Made by a program: the position numbers and the translations under genes. A stretch of DNA of 64,000 nt. Origin: Chthonomonadaceae bacterium (lineage in GTDB: Bacteria > Armatimonadota > Fimbriimonadia > Fimbriimonadales > Fimbriimonadaceae). The notes under the pieces were generated by a model. The model ran no database searches. It was not told the origin of the DNA and worked only from the letters and a program-made list of their open reading frames with translations. The stretch lies in contig CP054189.1 of NCBI GenBank assembly GCA_015709495.1, forward strand, positions 1,984,001 to 2,048,000. The letters are read 5' to 3'. Of this stretch, positions 8,820 through 16,696 are shown piece after piece; the stretch's first letter is position 1; the number at the start of each line of letters is the position of its first letter.

Positions 8820-8850
8820 ACGCCCTGCGGAAAACGTTTTCGCGGGGCGT
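8820..8850 (+). terminator. Terminator-like hairpin after rpsJ
   Basis: A long inverted repeat: ACGCCC with GGGCGT at the ends and a GAAAAC/GTTTTC core in the middle. There is no proper T tract on either strand. Its position between two convergent genes suggests a shared stem-loop that ends or stabilises both transcripts. Confidence 0.45.
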
Positions 8851-8867
8851 AACTCTGTCTGAACGGG

Positions 8868-10118
8868 CTATTCCGCGCCGGCGAACTCCGAAAGCGAGGC
8901 CAGGTCGAATCCCGGGCGGGACAGCAGGTCCTCCACGCGTCGCAAGTCGGCGCGAGAGAGGATCAGGGACCTCATGACTTCAAGTAGCGGCTCTTGCGCT
9001 TTCCAGTCTTGACGTAAGTCGATCAGGCCGGCAGCCCTACCGTCCTCGAACGCATACACCTCGGTCACAATGCTCGGGTCGTCGCTCTTTAGGGCCCACT
9101 TCCTCGCCGCCCTCTCCGGATAGCCGATGAGGTTCATCGACAGGTCGCCCACATCGGAAAAGAACACCGGAGGTTCGCGAAACTCGGCGATTTCGCCCGC
9201 CATCCCTCGCCCTGCGTGCTCTGCCGTCGCCTTCGCGTGCAGGTGGTGTTCCGCCCGGTACTGTTCGCCCAAGTTCGAGTCTGGGAACTCCACAGCGTCT
9301 CCTGCGACGAACACGTCGAGGTCTTCGGTGTAGAGCTGTGCGCCGGCCAACACTCCCTTGCGGACCGAAAGCCCGCTGGCCTTCGCCAACTCGGTACGCG
9401 GGAATGCCCCGATTCCGGCGACGATGAAATCGCCTTCGAACCGTTGTCCGTCTTCCGTGAACACGGTCCGTCCGTTCTCGATCCGGGTCACGTTGGCTCC
9501 CGCAACCAGCCTGACGCCTTTCGCTTGAAGTTCGCCGGTGATACTCTTCGAAACGGTTTCGGAAGGAAAGAGCGGCCATGCTCTCTGGCCGGCTTCAATC
9601 AACGTCACGCTGCAGCCGCGCCCAACCAAGGCGCAAGCGAGCTCCGCGCCAAGGTAGCCTGCGCCGATCAGAATCGCCGAAGCCCCCGAGCTCGCATGTC
9701 GACGAATCCTCGCGCTGTCCTCGGCCGTTCGAAGCACCCATGCTCCGTCCCCGCCGGGAATCGCAAGGCGGCGCGGCTCGCTCCCGAGGGCATAAAGGAG
9801 CTTGCCGTACTGAAATGATTCACCGCTTTCCGTGCCGACCGTCTTTGCGGATCGATCGATCGAGACGGCCCGCTTCCCCAGCAGAAGCTCGATTTGGTTT
9901 TGCGGATAGAAGCTCTCGTCTTTGCTGTGAAAGTCGTCGATGTTCTTCTCGTCGTTCCAAAGGAAGTACTTGGTGAAAGGCGGGCGGTCGTAGGGCGGTT
10001 CGGACTCCTCGCCCAACAGGGCGATCGTTCCGTTCGGATCGAGACTCCGGATCTGTACGGCTGCATAAGCGCAGGAAGTCCCGCCGCCCAGGAGCAAGTA
10101 GTCAAACACCTTCGGCAT
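8868..10118 (-). CDS. FAD/NAD(P)-dependent oxidoreductase, AIF / ferredoxin-reductase-like
   Basis: 416 aa. The N-terminal FAD-binding Rossmann motif is KVFDYLLLGGGTSCAYAA (residues 3-20), followed by GEESEPPYDRPPFTK, typical of apoptosis-inducing-factor and rubredoxin/ferredoxin reductase flavoproteins. A second dinucleotide fold (AILIGAGYLGAELA) binds NAD(P)H, and VFVAGDAVEF is the C-terminal FAD motif. Its electron partner is unknown. The start at 10118 has GAGGG just upstream and begins at the Rossmann strand; an upstream extension is rejected. It converges with rpsJ. Confidence 0.85.
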   Translation of the reverse strand: MPKVFDYLLLGGGTSCAYAAVQIRSLDPNGTIALLGEESEPPYDRPPFTKYFLWNDEKNIDDFHSKDESFYPQNQIELLLGKRAVSIDRSAKTVGTESGESFQYGKLLYALGSEPRRLAIPGGDGAWVLRTAEDSARIRRHASSGASAILIGAGYLGAELACALVGRGCSVTLIEAGQRAWPLFPSETVSKSITGELQAKGVRLVAGANVTRIENGRTVFTEDGQRFEGDFIVAGIGAFPRTELAKASGLSVRKGVLAGAQLYTEDLDVFVAGDAVEFPDSNLGEQYRAEHHLHAKATAEHAGRGMAGEIAEFREPPVFFSDVGDLSMNLIGYPERAARKWALKSDDPSIVTEVYAFEDGRAAGLIDLRQDWKAQEPLLEVMRSLILSRADLRRVEDLLSRPGFDLASLSEFAGAE

Positions 10119-10285
10119 GCCCTCATTGTGGCGCATTCTGTACGGCGAGGTAAGGAATAGCCTCTTGGTGAGTCCGCTGACGAGTTCCCAGGTCCGGGTC
10201 AGCCTCCGGATCCGTACTCCCGGCAATCCGCCAGCCCTGCCCGCGTCGTCGCTTGCGCGTCGAATGCCAAGTGCGAGACCTTATC

Positions 10286-12823
10286 TCAGGAAGGATTGGC
10301 GTACCGAGATCGTACTTCGAAGATTTCTTGAACGTCTCTTACTGTCAGTACCGTGTCATACAGTCCGATGGCCTCGCCCTCATGCTTGTTGATCCCCGTG
10401 TACGCGAGGCTGGAGTCCTCATACCGCTTAAACTTGTAAACGGCGTCGTTCATAAGGGCGCTGTTGAAAAGTCCAAGGCTTACAAGAAGCTCGAAGTCCT
10501 TGACATCGAGCCCAGTCACCTTCTTGAAGAGTCCCGGCTCCAGCTTCGTGATCACGTCCCGAAGCGTCCTTTCTCGATAGTCAGTTAGGTACATGAAGAT
10601 GGGAATCCGCGTCGCGAACTTGATCAGCTTCTCCTGAATCTCCTTTCGCTTGGATCTGTATTCCTTTTCGTCGTCGGAGAGTTGCTTCTTTTCCTTATCC
10701 GAAAGCTCGCGGTCGTTCGCTTCCTTCCGCGCCTTCTTCACCGAATCGGACTTGTTGATGATCGTTTCGATGTCCTGGTTGAGGCTTCGGAAACCCTCGA
10801 TGCTCATGATCGCTCGCAACGCCTCTTCATTGTCGAGGAGCTTCCTCAGCGTCCCGTTATCCACGTTTACAAGCAAAGCGCTCTCCCATCGCCGGGCGAG
10901 AAGCGGGGCAGTCGTGCCACTCATCGCCATGTCCAGGATTCCAGCGGCGTCGATCTGTTTCATGGAGCTGCCATCGTAGGCGAGCACAGGCAGGAAATCT
11001 ATGAACTCAGCCACCTTCTGTTCCGGACTCGTGGCTTCGTCTACGTTGAGTCGGCAGCCGTAGTCCGCGATCTGCCGTAGTGCGCGATCGGGCGCGAAGT
11101 CGAAGACATAGCACTCCTGCTTCAGAATCTCTTCGTGGTTAGGGTTCATCCCGTCGGGATTGAAGATCGTCCAGGGCGACTGAACGCGGAACGCGGATTG
11201 GAAGTAAGTCTCGGGGCTTTGCGAATTCCGCAGCATCAAAATCCCGGTCCAGGGCCGCACGGTGACCCCTGTGGTCAGCTTGCCGCACGTCAAAGTGATC
11301 GTCCTGGTGGCAAGGGGATCGTCCATCGCGTCCAAGACCGGCTTCAGGGCGGCCATGCCGATTCCAGCTTCGGTCCCGGCAGCGACGATCACTCGATAGC
11401 CGTGAAAGAACCGATTCTGCCGCTTCTTCAGTAGGTTCGCCATCGCATGGCACGACGCAACGTTCGGGAGGAACCAGATCGTGTGGGAAAGCACTTCCAG
11501 AAGTCGCGCGTCGGAGAAGGGCAGCGGCGGCTTCCTGGCGCCGAGCTTTAGGTTGTCAACAGTAGCGGGCGCATAGGAGCCGCGGATGAGGTCGAGCCAC
11601 TTCTGCACCTCGTCCTCATACTTGAACGTCGCCTGCGCACCGGCTCCTGTCGCCGAGAAGAACGCGTTCAAGTCGAAGCCGTCGAACTCTCCGCGCATTG
11701 CGATGTCCCGAATGTCGTCTGGGAGTTGGTAGGTCATCAAGACCATGCGCGGGAGCGGCAGATAGGGGTTGTCGGCCCCCTTCCAGTCGCGCTTGGCCCT
11801 TTGCTCGTCGGAATACGTCCAGTTGAAAATCTGCTCCTCGATGAACTCCCCCGAGGCGATGGCCCGGAACGGCGTACCAGATAGGTAGAGGTAGGCGTTC
11901 GTCGTGATCGGCATGGAGTCTTCGTCGAAGTATTTAATGCCTTCACCCTCTTCGAACTCGAGCTGCCGCTGGTCTTCCCCTTCGAAGAGGTCCTTGGCCG
12001 CCTCACGCCACGCGCCGTAGTGATACTCGTCGAGAATCACAAGGTCCCAATTGTCGTTGTGCACCCATTCGTTCTTCGTCTTGATGCCGCCCGTGCTCGT
12101 GTTCTTGCCCAGGTAATCCTGGAAAGACCCGAAGCAAACGATCGGGCGGCTCTTGTCGTAAGCCGGCTCACCCGTCTTCGGCACGTCCTTGCTGGCCACG
12201 AAGTGCCAGCCCTCGAAGTCGGTGTGCGTCTTAACGTCCTCTTCCCAAGCGCTTTGGACGGCGGGTTTGAAGGTGAGCACGAGGATGCGCTTCCAGCCCA
12301 TCTTCTTCGCCAGTTGGTAGGCGGCGAACGTCTTCCCAAAGCGCATCTTGGCGTTCCAGAGGAAGTGCGGCGGCTTGGTGGCGTCGTCGGCGAGGGCGTC
12401 TGAAAAGTACTGCGCCGTCTTTTCGACCGCGCGCTGCTGCTCGGGCCGCATGGCGAAGCTGCGCGTGCGGTTCTCCTCACTCTCCTTGCCTTCCACCAGC
12501 GCGATGATCGCTGCGCGCACGTCGTCCACCGTGCACTTGAACCACTCGCCCGCTTCGTTGCGCAGGCCTTTCTTGCGGAGGACGCGATGCACGTCGCGGT
12601 CGGTAAACGCGGTGCCGTCAGCGCGCATCGCCGATTCCTCAAGGTGGATGATGTAGGGCGGATCGCCGGGCCGCACGGTTGGATATTGCTGCGCGATTCG
12701 GGCACGCGCGTTGCCGGTCGTGTAGCCGACCTTGAGGAGCCCCGCGTATTGGGGATTGGTGTCCTCATAGGCGTAAACAACGGGGTTGGCCGCTGGTCGG
12801 GAGTGGAAGAACGTGTTGCTCAT
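10286..12823 (-). CDS. GIY-YIG nuclease / superfamily 2 helicase fusion, restriction-type
   Basis: 845 aa. Residues about 14-100 resemble the GIY-YIG (T5orf172) nuclease fold: VVYAYED, GLLKVGYTT, and a conserved Glu in GEWF. A DEAD/DEAH-type helicase follows, with NAKMRFGKT (Walker A, residues about 157-165), DLVILDEYHYG (motif II, about 260-270) and SGTPFRA (motif III). The C-terminal part is charged and coiled-coil-like (KKARKEANDRELSDKEKK). The domain order suggests an ATP-driven restriction subunit that translocates on DNA and cuts it. It is the last gene of the defence operon and overlaps the four-helix gene by ATGA. Confidence 0.78.
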   Translation of the reverse strand: MSNTFFHSRPAANPVVYAYEDTNPQYAGLLKVGYTTGNARARIAQQYPTVRPGDPPYIIHLEESAMRADGTAFTDRDVHRVLRKKGLRNEAGEWFKCTVDDVRAAIIALVEGKESEENRTRSFAMRPEQQRAVEKTAQYFSDALADDATKPPHFLWNAKMRFGKTFAAYQLAKKMGWKRILVLTFKPAVQSAWEEDVKTHTDFEGWHFVASKDVPKTGEPAYDKSRPIVCFGSFQDYLGKNTSTGGIKTKNEWVHNDNWDLVILDEYHYGAWREAAKDLFEGEDQRQLEFEEGEGIKYFDEDSMPITTNAYLYLSGTPFRAIASGEFIEEQIFNWTYSDEQRAKRDWKGADNPYLPLPRMVLMTYQLPDDIRDIAMRGEFDGFDLNAFFSATGAGAQATFKYEDEVQKWLDLIRGSYAPATVDNLKLGARKPPLPFSDARLLEVLSHTIWFLPNVASCHAMANLLKKRQNRFFHGYRVIVAAGTEAGIGMAALKPVLDAMDDPLATRTITLTCGKLTTGVTVRPWTGILMLRNSQSPETYFQSAFRVQSPWTIFNPDGMNPNHEEILKQECYVFDFAPDRALRQIADYGCRLNVDEATSPEQKVAEFIDFLPVLAYDGSSMKQIDAAGILDMAMSGTTAPLLARRWESALLVNVDNGTLRKLLDNEEALRAIMSIEGFRSLNQDIETIINKSDSVKKARKEANDRELSDKEKKQLSDDEKEYRSKRKEIQEKLIKFATRIPIFMYLTDYRERTLRDVITKLEPGLFKKVTGLDVKDFELLVSLGLFNSALMNDAVYKFKRYEDSSLAYTGINKHEGEAIGLYDTVLTVRDVQEIFEVRSRYANPS

Positions 12824-13425
12824 TTGCCGTCCCTCCGCTGCCGGCGCGTGCGGTAAAGCCGCTCAGTGAACCCGCCGTCCTGCTCGAAGGCAGCCGCCTG
12901 CGCCTGGACTTGGCGGCTCAGGAGCGCCGACGCCACAGCGATCAAAGCCAGGGCGCCGTTGGCCAGGGCTTCGGACTCCGTGGTTTCCGTGGACGGAGTG
13001 GACTGGGTGGACTCAACGGACGGAGATAACTTCGTAACAACGCGCCGCACCCAGGCTTCGACGGCTTCAACGCTTGCAGGCCGAAGATCGATGAATCGCT
13101 GCCGTCGTGGATCGTTGCGTCCCCAAACCGGCAAACTCCGATGCCTTAGAAAGTCTTCGTAGTCCAGGCGCAGCTCTTCCAGGCTGGCCCGCGCCACGTT
13201 GGTTAGCTTGAGTTCCATCTTCTTGGACGTTCCGCTTGCGACGCTCCCCTCGGCGATGTTCTGGGTCCCCGATCGCGCGGCCTGAACCATCTGATCGCGC
13301 ATCCGGCTTCTCGGGTCGATGTACCGTTCAACAAAATGCACAGTTACGTCATACACCAGTTGCGCCACCTGGAAACTCTTGAGGTTGCGATACCCGCCGT
13401 GCCTGGGGATCAAAGGCTCAGACAT
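12820..13425 (-). CDS. Four-helix-bundle protein with suffix domain, linked to the restriction locus
   Basis: 201 aa. The core resembles the S23/IVS four-helix-bundle family (RNLKSFQVAQLVYDVTVHFVE, then QMVQAARSGTQNIAEGS) with the extended motif GTSKKMELKLTNVARASLEE. Members occur inside restriction-modification loci and may help target recognition or subunit assembly, but the function is not established. A Ser/Thr/Glu-rich linker (ESTQSTPSTETTES) is encoded by a 9-nt repeat array (12972-13025). The start lies 51 nt after the methylase stop, and that gap is itself largely made of related 9-nt repeats. Confidence 0.7.
   Translation of the reverse strand: MSEPLIPRHGGYRNLKSFQVAQLVYDVTVHFVERYIDPRSRMRDQMVQAARSGTQNIAEGSVASGTSKKMELKLTNVARASLEELRLDYEDFLRHRSLPVWGRNDPRRQRFIDLRPASVEAVEAWVRRVVTKLSPSVESTQSTPSTETTESEALANGALALIAVASALLSRQVQAQAAAFEQDGGFTERLYRTRRQRRDGK
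12972..13025 (+). repeat. Six 9-nt tandem units (TGGACNNNG type) inside the four-helix gene
   Basis: Six contiguous 9-nt units on the + strand: CGGACTCCG, TGGTTTCCG, TGGACGGAG, TGGACTGGG, TGGACTCAA, CGGACGGAG. They code on the minus strand for the low-complexity linker of the four-helix protein. Because 9 is a multiple of 3, copy number can change without a frameshift. Confidence 0.75.
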
Positions 13426-13440
13426 AGCTCAACTCTCCCA

Positions 13441-13476
13441 TTGGGTCCACCACTTCCACCCTGTCCACCCCGTCCA
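13441..13476 (-). repeat. Four 9-nt tandem units upstream of the four-helix gene
   Basis: Read on the minus strand, the units are TGGACGGGG, TGGACAGGG, TGGAAGTGG and TGGACCCAA, ending exactly where the methylase stop codon begins. They share the TGGAC core with the array inside the four-helix gene but lie in the opposite orientation, so the two arrays form a large inverted pair. Confidence 0.75.
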
Positions 13477-15021
13477 CTATTCACCGTTCGGCTCCATTGG
13501 GCGGACTGTGGATTCGATGAAGGCGATCTCGTCTTTCACGAAGCCATAGCGTTTGTACAAGGCTTCGTCGTTCCACTCGCGGTCGAGGGGAACGTCTGGA
13601 ACAAAAGCGTATACATCCTTCGCCGCGTCTTGGGTCGGTTTACGGAGCGAAACGAGAAAACGTACAAATCGCGTCCGTAGATACGCTGCGTAGTTTTCGG
13701 CGCCCTCTCTCGACTCGAACGTCCCCGCGACGACATAAGATTCGGTGCATGCTTCACCGGGCCCCGCAACGACTGGTTTGCCAAGGAACATCGTCTCGAC
13801 TGCGGCACTGGTGCCCTGCACACGAGTCATCAAGACCTTCCACAGGTCGATCCACTCGACGTTCTTCTCAAATTCCGCGCGCTCAATCCAAGTGATTCGT
13901 TGCGAGCCGTAGAGCTTGACTGGGCTAGCCAGGCCCTCCGGGGAGTCCGCGCCGTGGACGTACGTTCTAAGACCGAATGGCTTCTGAGAAGAGACTCTAA
14001 GGTCAAGCGTGGCTTCCGGCTTGCTATTGGCGCGAAAGCTCCTGACTTTGTCAAGGATTGAAACCGCCTCATTCCGCCGGACCAAGACATCGTAGGCGTT
14101 CAGCGGCCTCGCGACGGGAGGGCCAAGGGGCTCGCCATCCCACATGGTCTGCACGGTGCAGGGGCCGCGGTAATCCCGGTCCCAGAGGAAGTAGCAGACT
14201 CCACCGCGGATCTTAACTCCGGGAAACCCATCGTAAAGCTTGGGGTAGTCCACGAGGTTCCTTAGGCGCTGTTCTTTCAGCATGCGATCTCTAAAGTCAT
14301 CAAGGCCCTTTCCTCCCGAGAACCACCGCGCAGGAATGATCATCGTCAGGAACCGGGGTTGGAGCTTCATGGCCTGTTCGACGAACCGGTGGTAGATCGG
14401 ACTGGCGCTGTTTCCAAATCCCTCGTCCTCCAGCTGATAGGGCGGATTGCCAACGATCACGTCGAACTGCATATCGAATAACTCCTCCGGCTTTTCCGTG
14501 TGGATAAAGGTGTACGCATGTGTCTCAAGCTCTGGGCCACGATCGAGACTGGAACTGCCGCTCCGCCTAGTGCCGCAATACGCGCACCGTCCGTCCCTCC
14601 AAGAGTGCTCGACGCGGTCGAACAGGATGTTGCCCTGCTCGTTTTTCCCAAACGAATCGCAAACCGAATACTTGCCGTTCGCGGTCTTGGAGCAGTAGAG
14701 CGAGCGGCGCGAGAGCAGAGCGGTCAGCTCCGTGATGGCCATGCCATAGAGCTGATTTCTCAGAATGTGGTTGATCCGTTCCTGCCTGTCCGTGATCTGC
14801 CCTTCCAATCCCTCGTCCAGCCGCTTGGCGATCTCGCGGAGGAACACCCCCGACTTGCACGCCGGGTCGAGGAACCGCGCGTTCGGGTCGCTCCAAAGTT
14901 GTTCGGGCAGCAAGTCCAGCATCTGGTTCGCCAGGGTAGGCGGCGTGAACACCTCATCGCTGCTGAGGTTGGCCAGGCACGTCAGCACGTCCGGATTGTA
15001 GCTCTCAGTCGCTTGCGTCAC
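13477..15021 (-). CDS. Eco57I-type N6-adenine DNA methyltransferase
   Basis: 514 aa from a GTG at 15021. Motif I FLDPACKSGVFL (about residues 50-61) binds S-adenosylmethionine, and VGNPPYQ (about 191-196) is the catalytic NPPY motif of N6-adenine or N4-cytosine methylases. Four cysteines around the insert (about 110, 121, 147, 150, ending CAYCG) may bind zinc. The C-terminal 200 residues probably carry target recognition. The start is chosen because [11 protein letters not shown] precedes the conserved SDEVFTPP and overlaps the HepT stop by GTGA. It is the catalytic methylase of the restriction island. Confidence 0.85.
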   Translation of the reverse strand: MTQATESYNPDVLTCLANLSSDEVFTPPTLANQMLDLLPEQLWSDPNARFLDPACKSGVFLREIAKRLDEGLEGQITDRQERINHILRNQLYGMAITELTALLSRRSLYCSKTANGKYSVCDSFGKNEQGNILFDRVEHSWRDGRCAYCGTRRSGSSSLDRGPELETHAYTFIHTEKPEELFDMQFDVIVGNPPYQLEDEGFGNSASPIYHRFVEQAMKLQPRFLTMIIPARWFSGGKGLDDFRDRMLKEQRLRNLVDYPKLYDGFPGVKIRGGVCYFLWDRDYRGPCTVQTMWDGEPLGPPVARPLNAYDVLVRRNEAVSILDKVRSFRANSKPEATLDLRVSSQKPFGLRTYVHGADSPEGLASPVKLYGSQRITWIERAEFEKNVEWIDLWKVLMTRVQGTSAAVETMFLGKPVVAGPGEACTESYVVAGTFESREGAENYAAYLRTRFVRFLVSLRKPTQDAAKDVYAFVPDVPLDREWNDEALYKRYGFVKDEIAFIESTVRPMEPNGE

Positions 15022-15368
15022 GAACCTTCGCGCTCCTCGAGCTGTGCCAGCAGTGCTTCGATGTTCGGCTTCAGAGCGATGGCGTCGCGGCTTGCCGCCT
15101 CCCAGACGATATCCACGTCCACATCGAAATAGCCGTGGACGAGAACATTGCGCATTCCCACGATCTTCGTCCATTGCACGTCCGGTGCAAGTTCGCGTAC
15201 CTCCTGCGGAACGGCCCGCGCTGCTTCGCCGATGATCTGCAGGTGCCGAACGAACCAGCCTTGAACAAGCTCGTTTCGCTCGAACTCTTCCTTGGATCGT
15301 GGAAGCTGCCGCTCGATCGCCGCGACCGCATCAAGGATGTCACGGAGGCGTTCCTTGGGGTCTCTCAA
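15018..15368 (-). CDS. hepT: HepT-like HEPN ribonuclease toxin (DUF86)
   Basis: 116 aa, TTG start. The HEPN catalytic motif R-x4-H-x-Y is intact at residues 73-80 (RNVLVHGY). HepT toxins cleave RNA and are neutralised by AMPylation of the conserved tyrosine by the partner MntA. The gene overlaps mntA by TTGA upstream and the methylase by GTGA downstream, so toxin, antitoxin and methylases are translated from one coupled message. The motif is undamaged, so an active toxin is expected. Confidence 0.88.
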   Translation of the reverse strand: MRDPKERLRDILDAVAAIERQLPRSKEEFERNELVQGWFVRHLQIIGEAARAVPQEVRELAPDVQWTKIVGMRNVLVHGYFDVDVDIVWEAASRDAIALKPNIEALLAQLEEREGS

Positions 15369-15649
15369 AGCGCAACCGCCTCCCTGAGAACGCGATCGCG
15401 GATGCGCGGCTTCAAGCCCTTCTCGGTCACGACGTCCACCCTGCGACCTATGAGCTGCTCCAATTCGTACTGGAGCCCTCCAAGGTCGAATAGGCTGCGT
15501 CCTGGCTCGAGTTCAACGAGAAAGTCGACGTCGCTCGCATCATCCTCCTCGCCTCGTGCGCAGGAGCCGAAAAGGCGAACGCTCCTTGCGCCGTACGTTG
15601 CGGCGAGATTCAGAATCGCATCGCGCTTGCCGCGCAATTCGTCATTCAT
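15365..15649 (-). CDS. mntA: MntA-like nucleotidyltransferase antitoxin
   Basis: 94 aa. A minimal nucleotidyltransferase with the GS-x10-D-x-D signature: GS at residues 28-29 and DVD at 40-42, within [18 protein letters not shown]. The family adds AMP to the HepT toxin tyrosine and inactivates it. The start at 15649 ([10 protein letters not shown]) lies in an 8-nt overlap, ATGAATGA, with the upstream methylase-type gene; a longer reading frame upstream is rejected. It is immediately followed by hepT. Confidence 0.88.
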   Translation of the reverse strand: MNDELRGKRDAILNLAATYGARSVRLFGSCARGEEDDASDVDFLVELEPGRSLFDLGGLQYELEQLIGRRVDVVTEKGLKPRIRDRVLREAVAL

Positions 15650-16325
15650 GGTTCGCTCCGATTTCCAGGAAGTGCACCGGCGGGTATTCCCGAACAGGCT
15701 CTGGGATGAACACATTCTGGCCGGTGTCGGACTTCAGCTTCGGCTTGCCCTCGCCGAACAAGTCCGCCGGAGCTTCGGTCGCGGCGGTTGGAAACAACTC
15801 GTGGAACGCATAGTCACGCCGCTTGAACTGGCTGCCGTTCACGGGCGACCACTCGGAAAAGATGATGGGACCGGGGTTGGGGCCGACGGTCTTCAGATCG
15901 AGCGCATCGCCCCAGATGATGTTGCGGGCAAGAAGATAGCGAACGGTTTCTCGACATTCCTGCCGCACGCGCTGACGAAAGCGCCGTTCATAGAATTCTG
16001 CAAAGAGGACGAAAAGGCGGTCCCGACATTCCCCGACGTTTTCCTCATCGATGTCAATCCCATAGATCGAGGAGACTGCGACGACCGCGCTCCGCTCCCA
16101 ATCGTGCCGGCTGCGCTTGTACCGCGCGTCCACGACGGCCAGCTTCCGCCTGAGGATTTCAACCAGGAAATTGCCAGTGCCGCAGGCAGGCTCGAGGAAG
16201 CGAGACTCGATCCGCTCGGTCTCCTGCTTGACGAGGTCGAGTATGGCATTGACCTCTCGCTCGCCGGTCAGCACCTCGCCTCTCTTGGCAACCCGTTCCT
16301 TCGACTTGATCTGCGCCGTCAACAT
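15642..16325 (-). CDS. Methylase-type subunit with SAM-binding motif but no NPPY motif
   Basis: 227 aa. The SAM-binding motif [15 protein letters not shown] is at residues 43-57, with [17 protein letters not shown] after it. No NPPY/DPPY catalytic motif is found; the protein ends with [17 protein letters not shown] and [10 protein letters not shown]. Small proteins of this layout occur as part of multi-gene restriction loci, so it may be one half of a split methylase completed by the 13477-15021 gene. The ATG at 16325 has GGGAGGG upstream. It is the first gene of the island operon. Confidence 0.7.
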   Translation of the reverse strand: MLTAQIKSKERVAKRGEVLTGEREVNAILDLVKQETERIESRFLEPACGTGNFLVEILRRKLAVVDARYKRSRHDWERSAVVAVSSIYGIDIDEENVGECRDRLFVLFAEFYERRFRQRVRQECRETVRYLLARNIIWGDALDLKTVGPNPGPIIFSEWSPVNGSQFKRRDYAFHELFPTAATEAPADLFGEGKPKLKSDTGQNVFIPEPVREYPPVHFLEIGANHE

Positions 16326-16661
16326 CCCTCCCTATTATCTTGACCTATTGAGGAGCCGACGGCAAGAACTGGCTGCTTGTTGGCCTTGTTCATCGACGAT
16401 TCCATTGTACAAGCAGGTTGACCAAGTCAGTCCGGATAGGTTCGTTACGCTCCCAGCGCCGCTGCGGCCTTGGTCCGGGCGTTCCAGAGCCCTCCCCGAG
16501 TGGCCGGGTCACGGTAGGCGGGCAGAGGCCGGTCGGTGAAAGGCCCCACCCTTGATTGCAGCGCCCTCTGCGCGAAATCCGCCGCAGCCAGCAGAGCGCC
16601 GCTGAACCCGGCCGAGCCCGAGATCTAGGCAGGACCCCTCAAACTTTCAAGAAAAGTGTTC
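16326..16661. other. Region between the restriction island and the lipoprotein gene
   Basis: No intact gene. The part next to the island carries its ribosome binding site (GGGAGGG) and a TACAAT on the minus strand near 16405-16410 that could be its -10. The part at 16445-16624 reads as the tail of a protein-coding gene on the minus strand. Confidence 0.5.
16445..16624 (-). pseudogene. Possible 3' remnant of a gene
   Basis: An open stretch of 59 codons with no start codon at its beginning. A TAG at 16625-16627 closes it upstream and a TAA at 16445-16447 ends it. The translation looks like real protein (GALLAAADFAQRALQ, then GPFTDRPLPAYRDP and GGLWNARTKAAAALGA), but I do not recognise the family. 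It lies just outside the restriction island and may be a gene cut off when the island arrived. Confidence 0.35.
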
Positions 16662-16690
16662 TTGCAAGTTCTGCGCACCGGCGTTACAAT
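16662..16690 (+). promoter_or_regulatory. Promoter for a probably leaderless lipoprotein mRNA
   Basis: TTGCAA (16662-16667), a 17-nt spacer and TACAAT (16685-16690). The ATG starts only 6 nt after the -10, so transcription would begin at about the start codon. Confidence 0.6.
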
Positions 16691-16696
16691 GCTGGA

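Noticed and set aside
12820-13425. 23S rRNA intervening-sequence protein as evidence of a nearby rRNA operon
   Set aside because: The protein resembles that family, but there is no rRNA sequence here and it overlaps a restriction helicase gene, so it belongs to the defence operon.
16326-16409. 28-codon open frame on the minus strand just before the restriction operon (MESSMNKANKQPVL...)
   Set aside because: No ribosome binding site, its ATG overlaps a possible -10 box, and its composition gives no sign of selection. A leader peptide is possible but unsupported.
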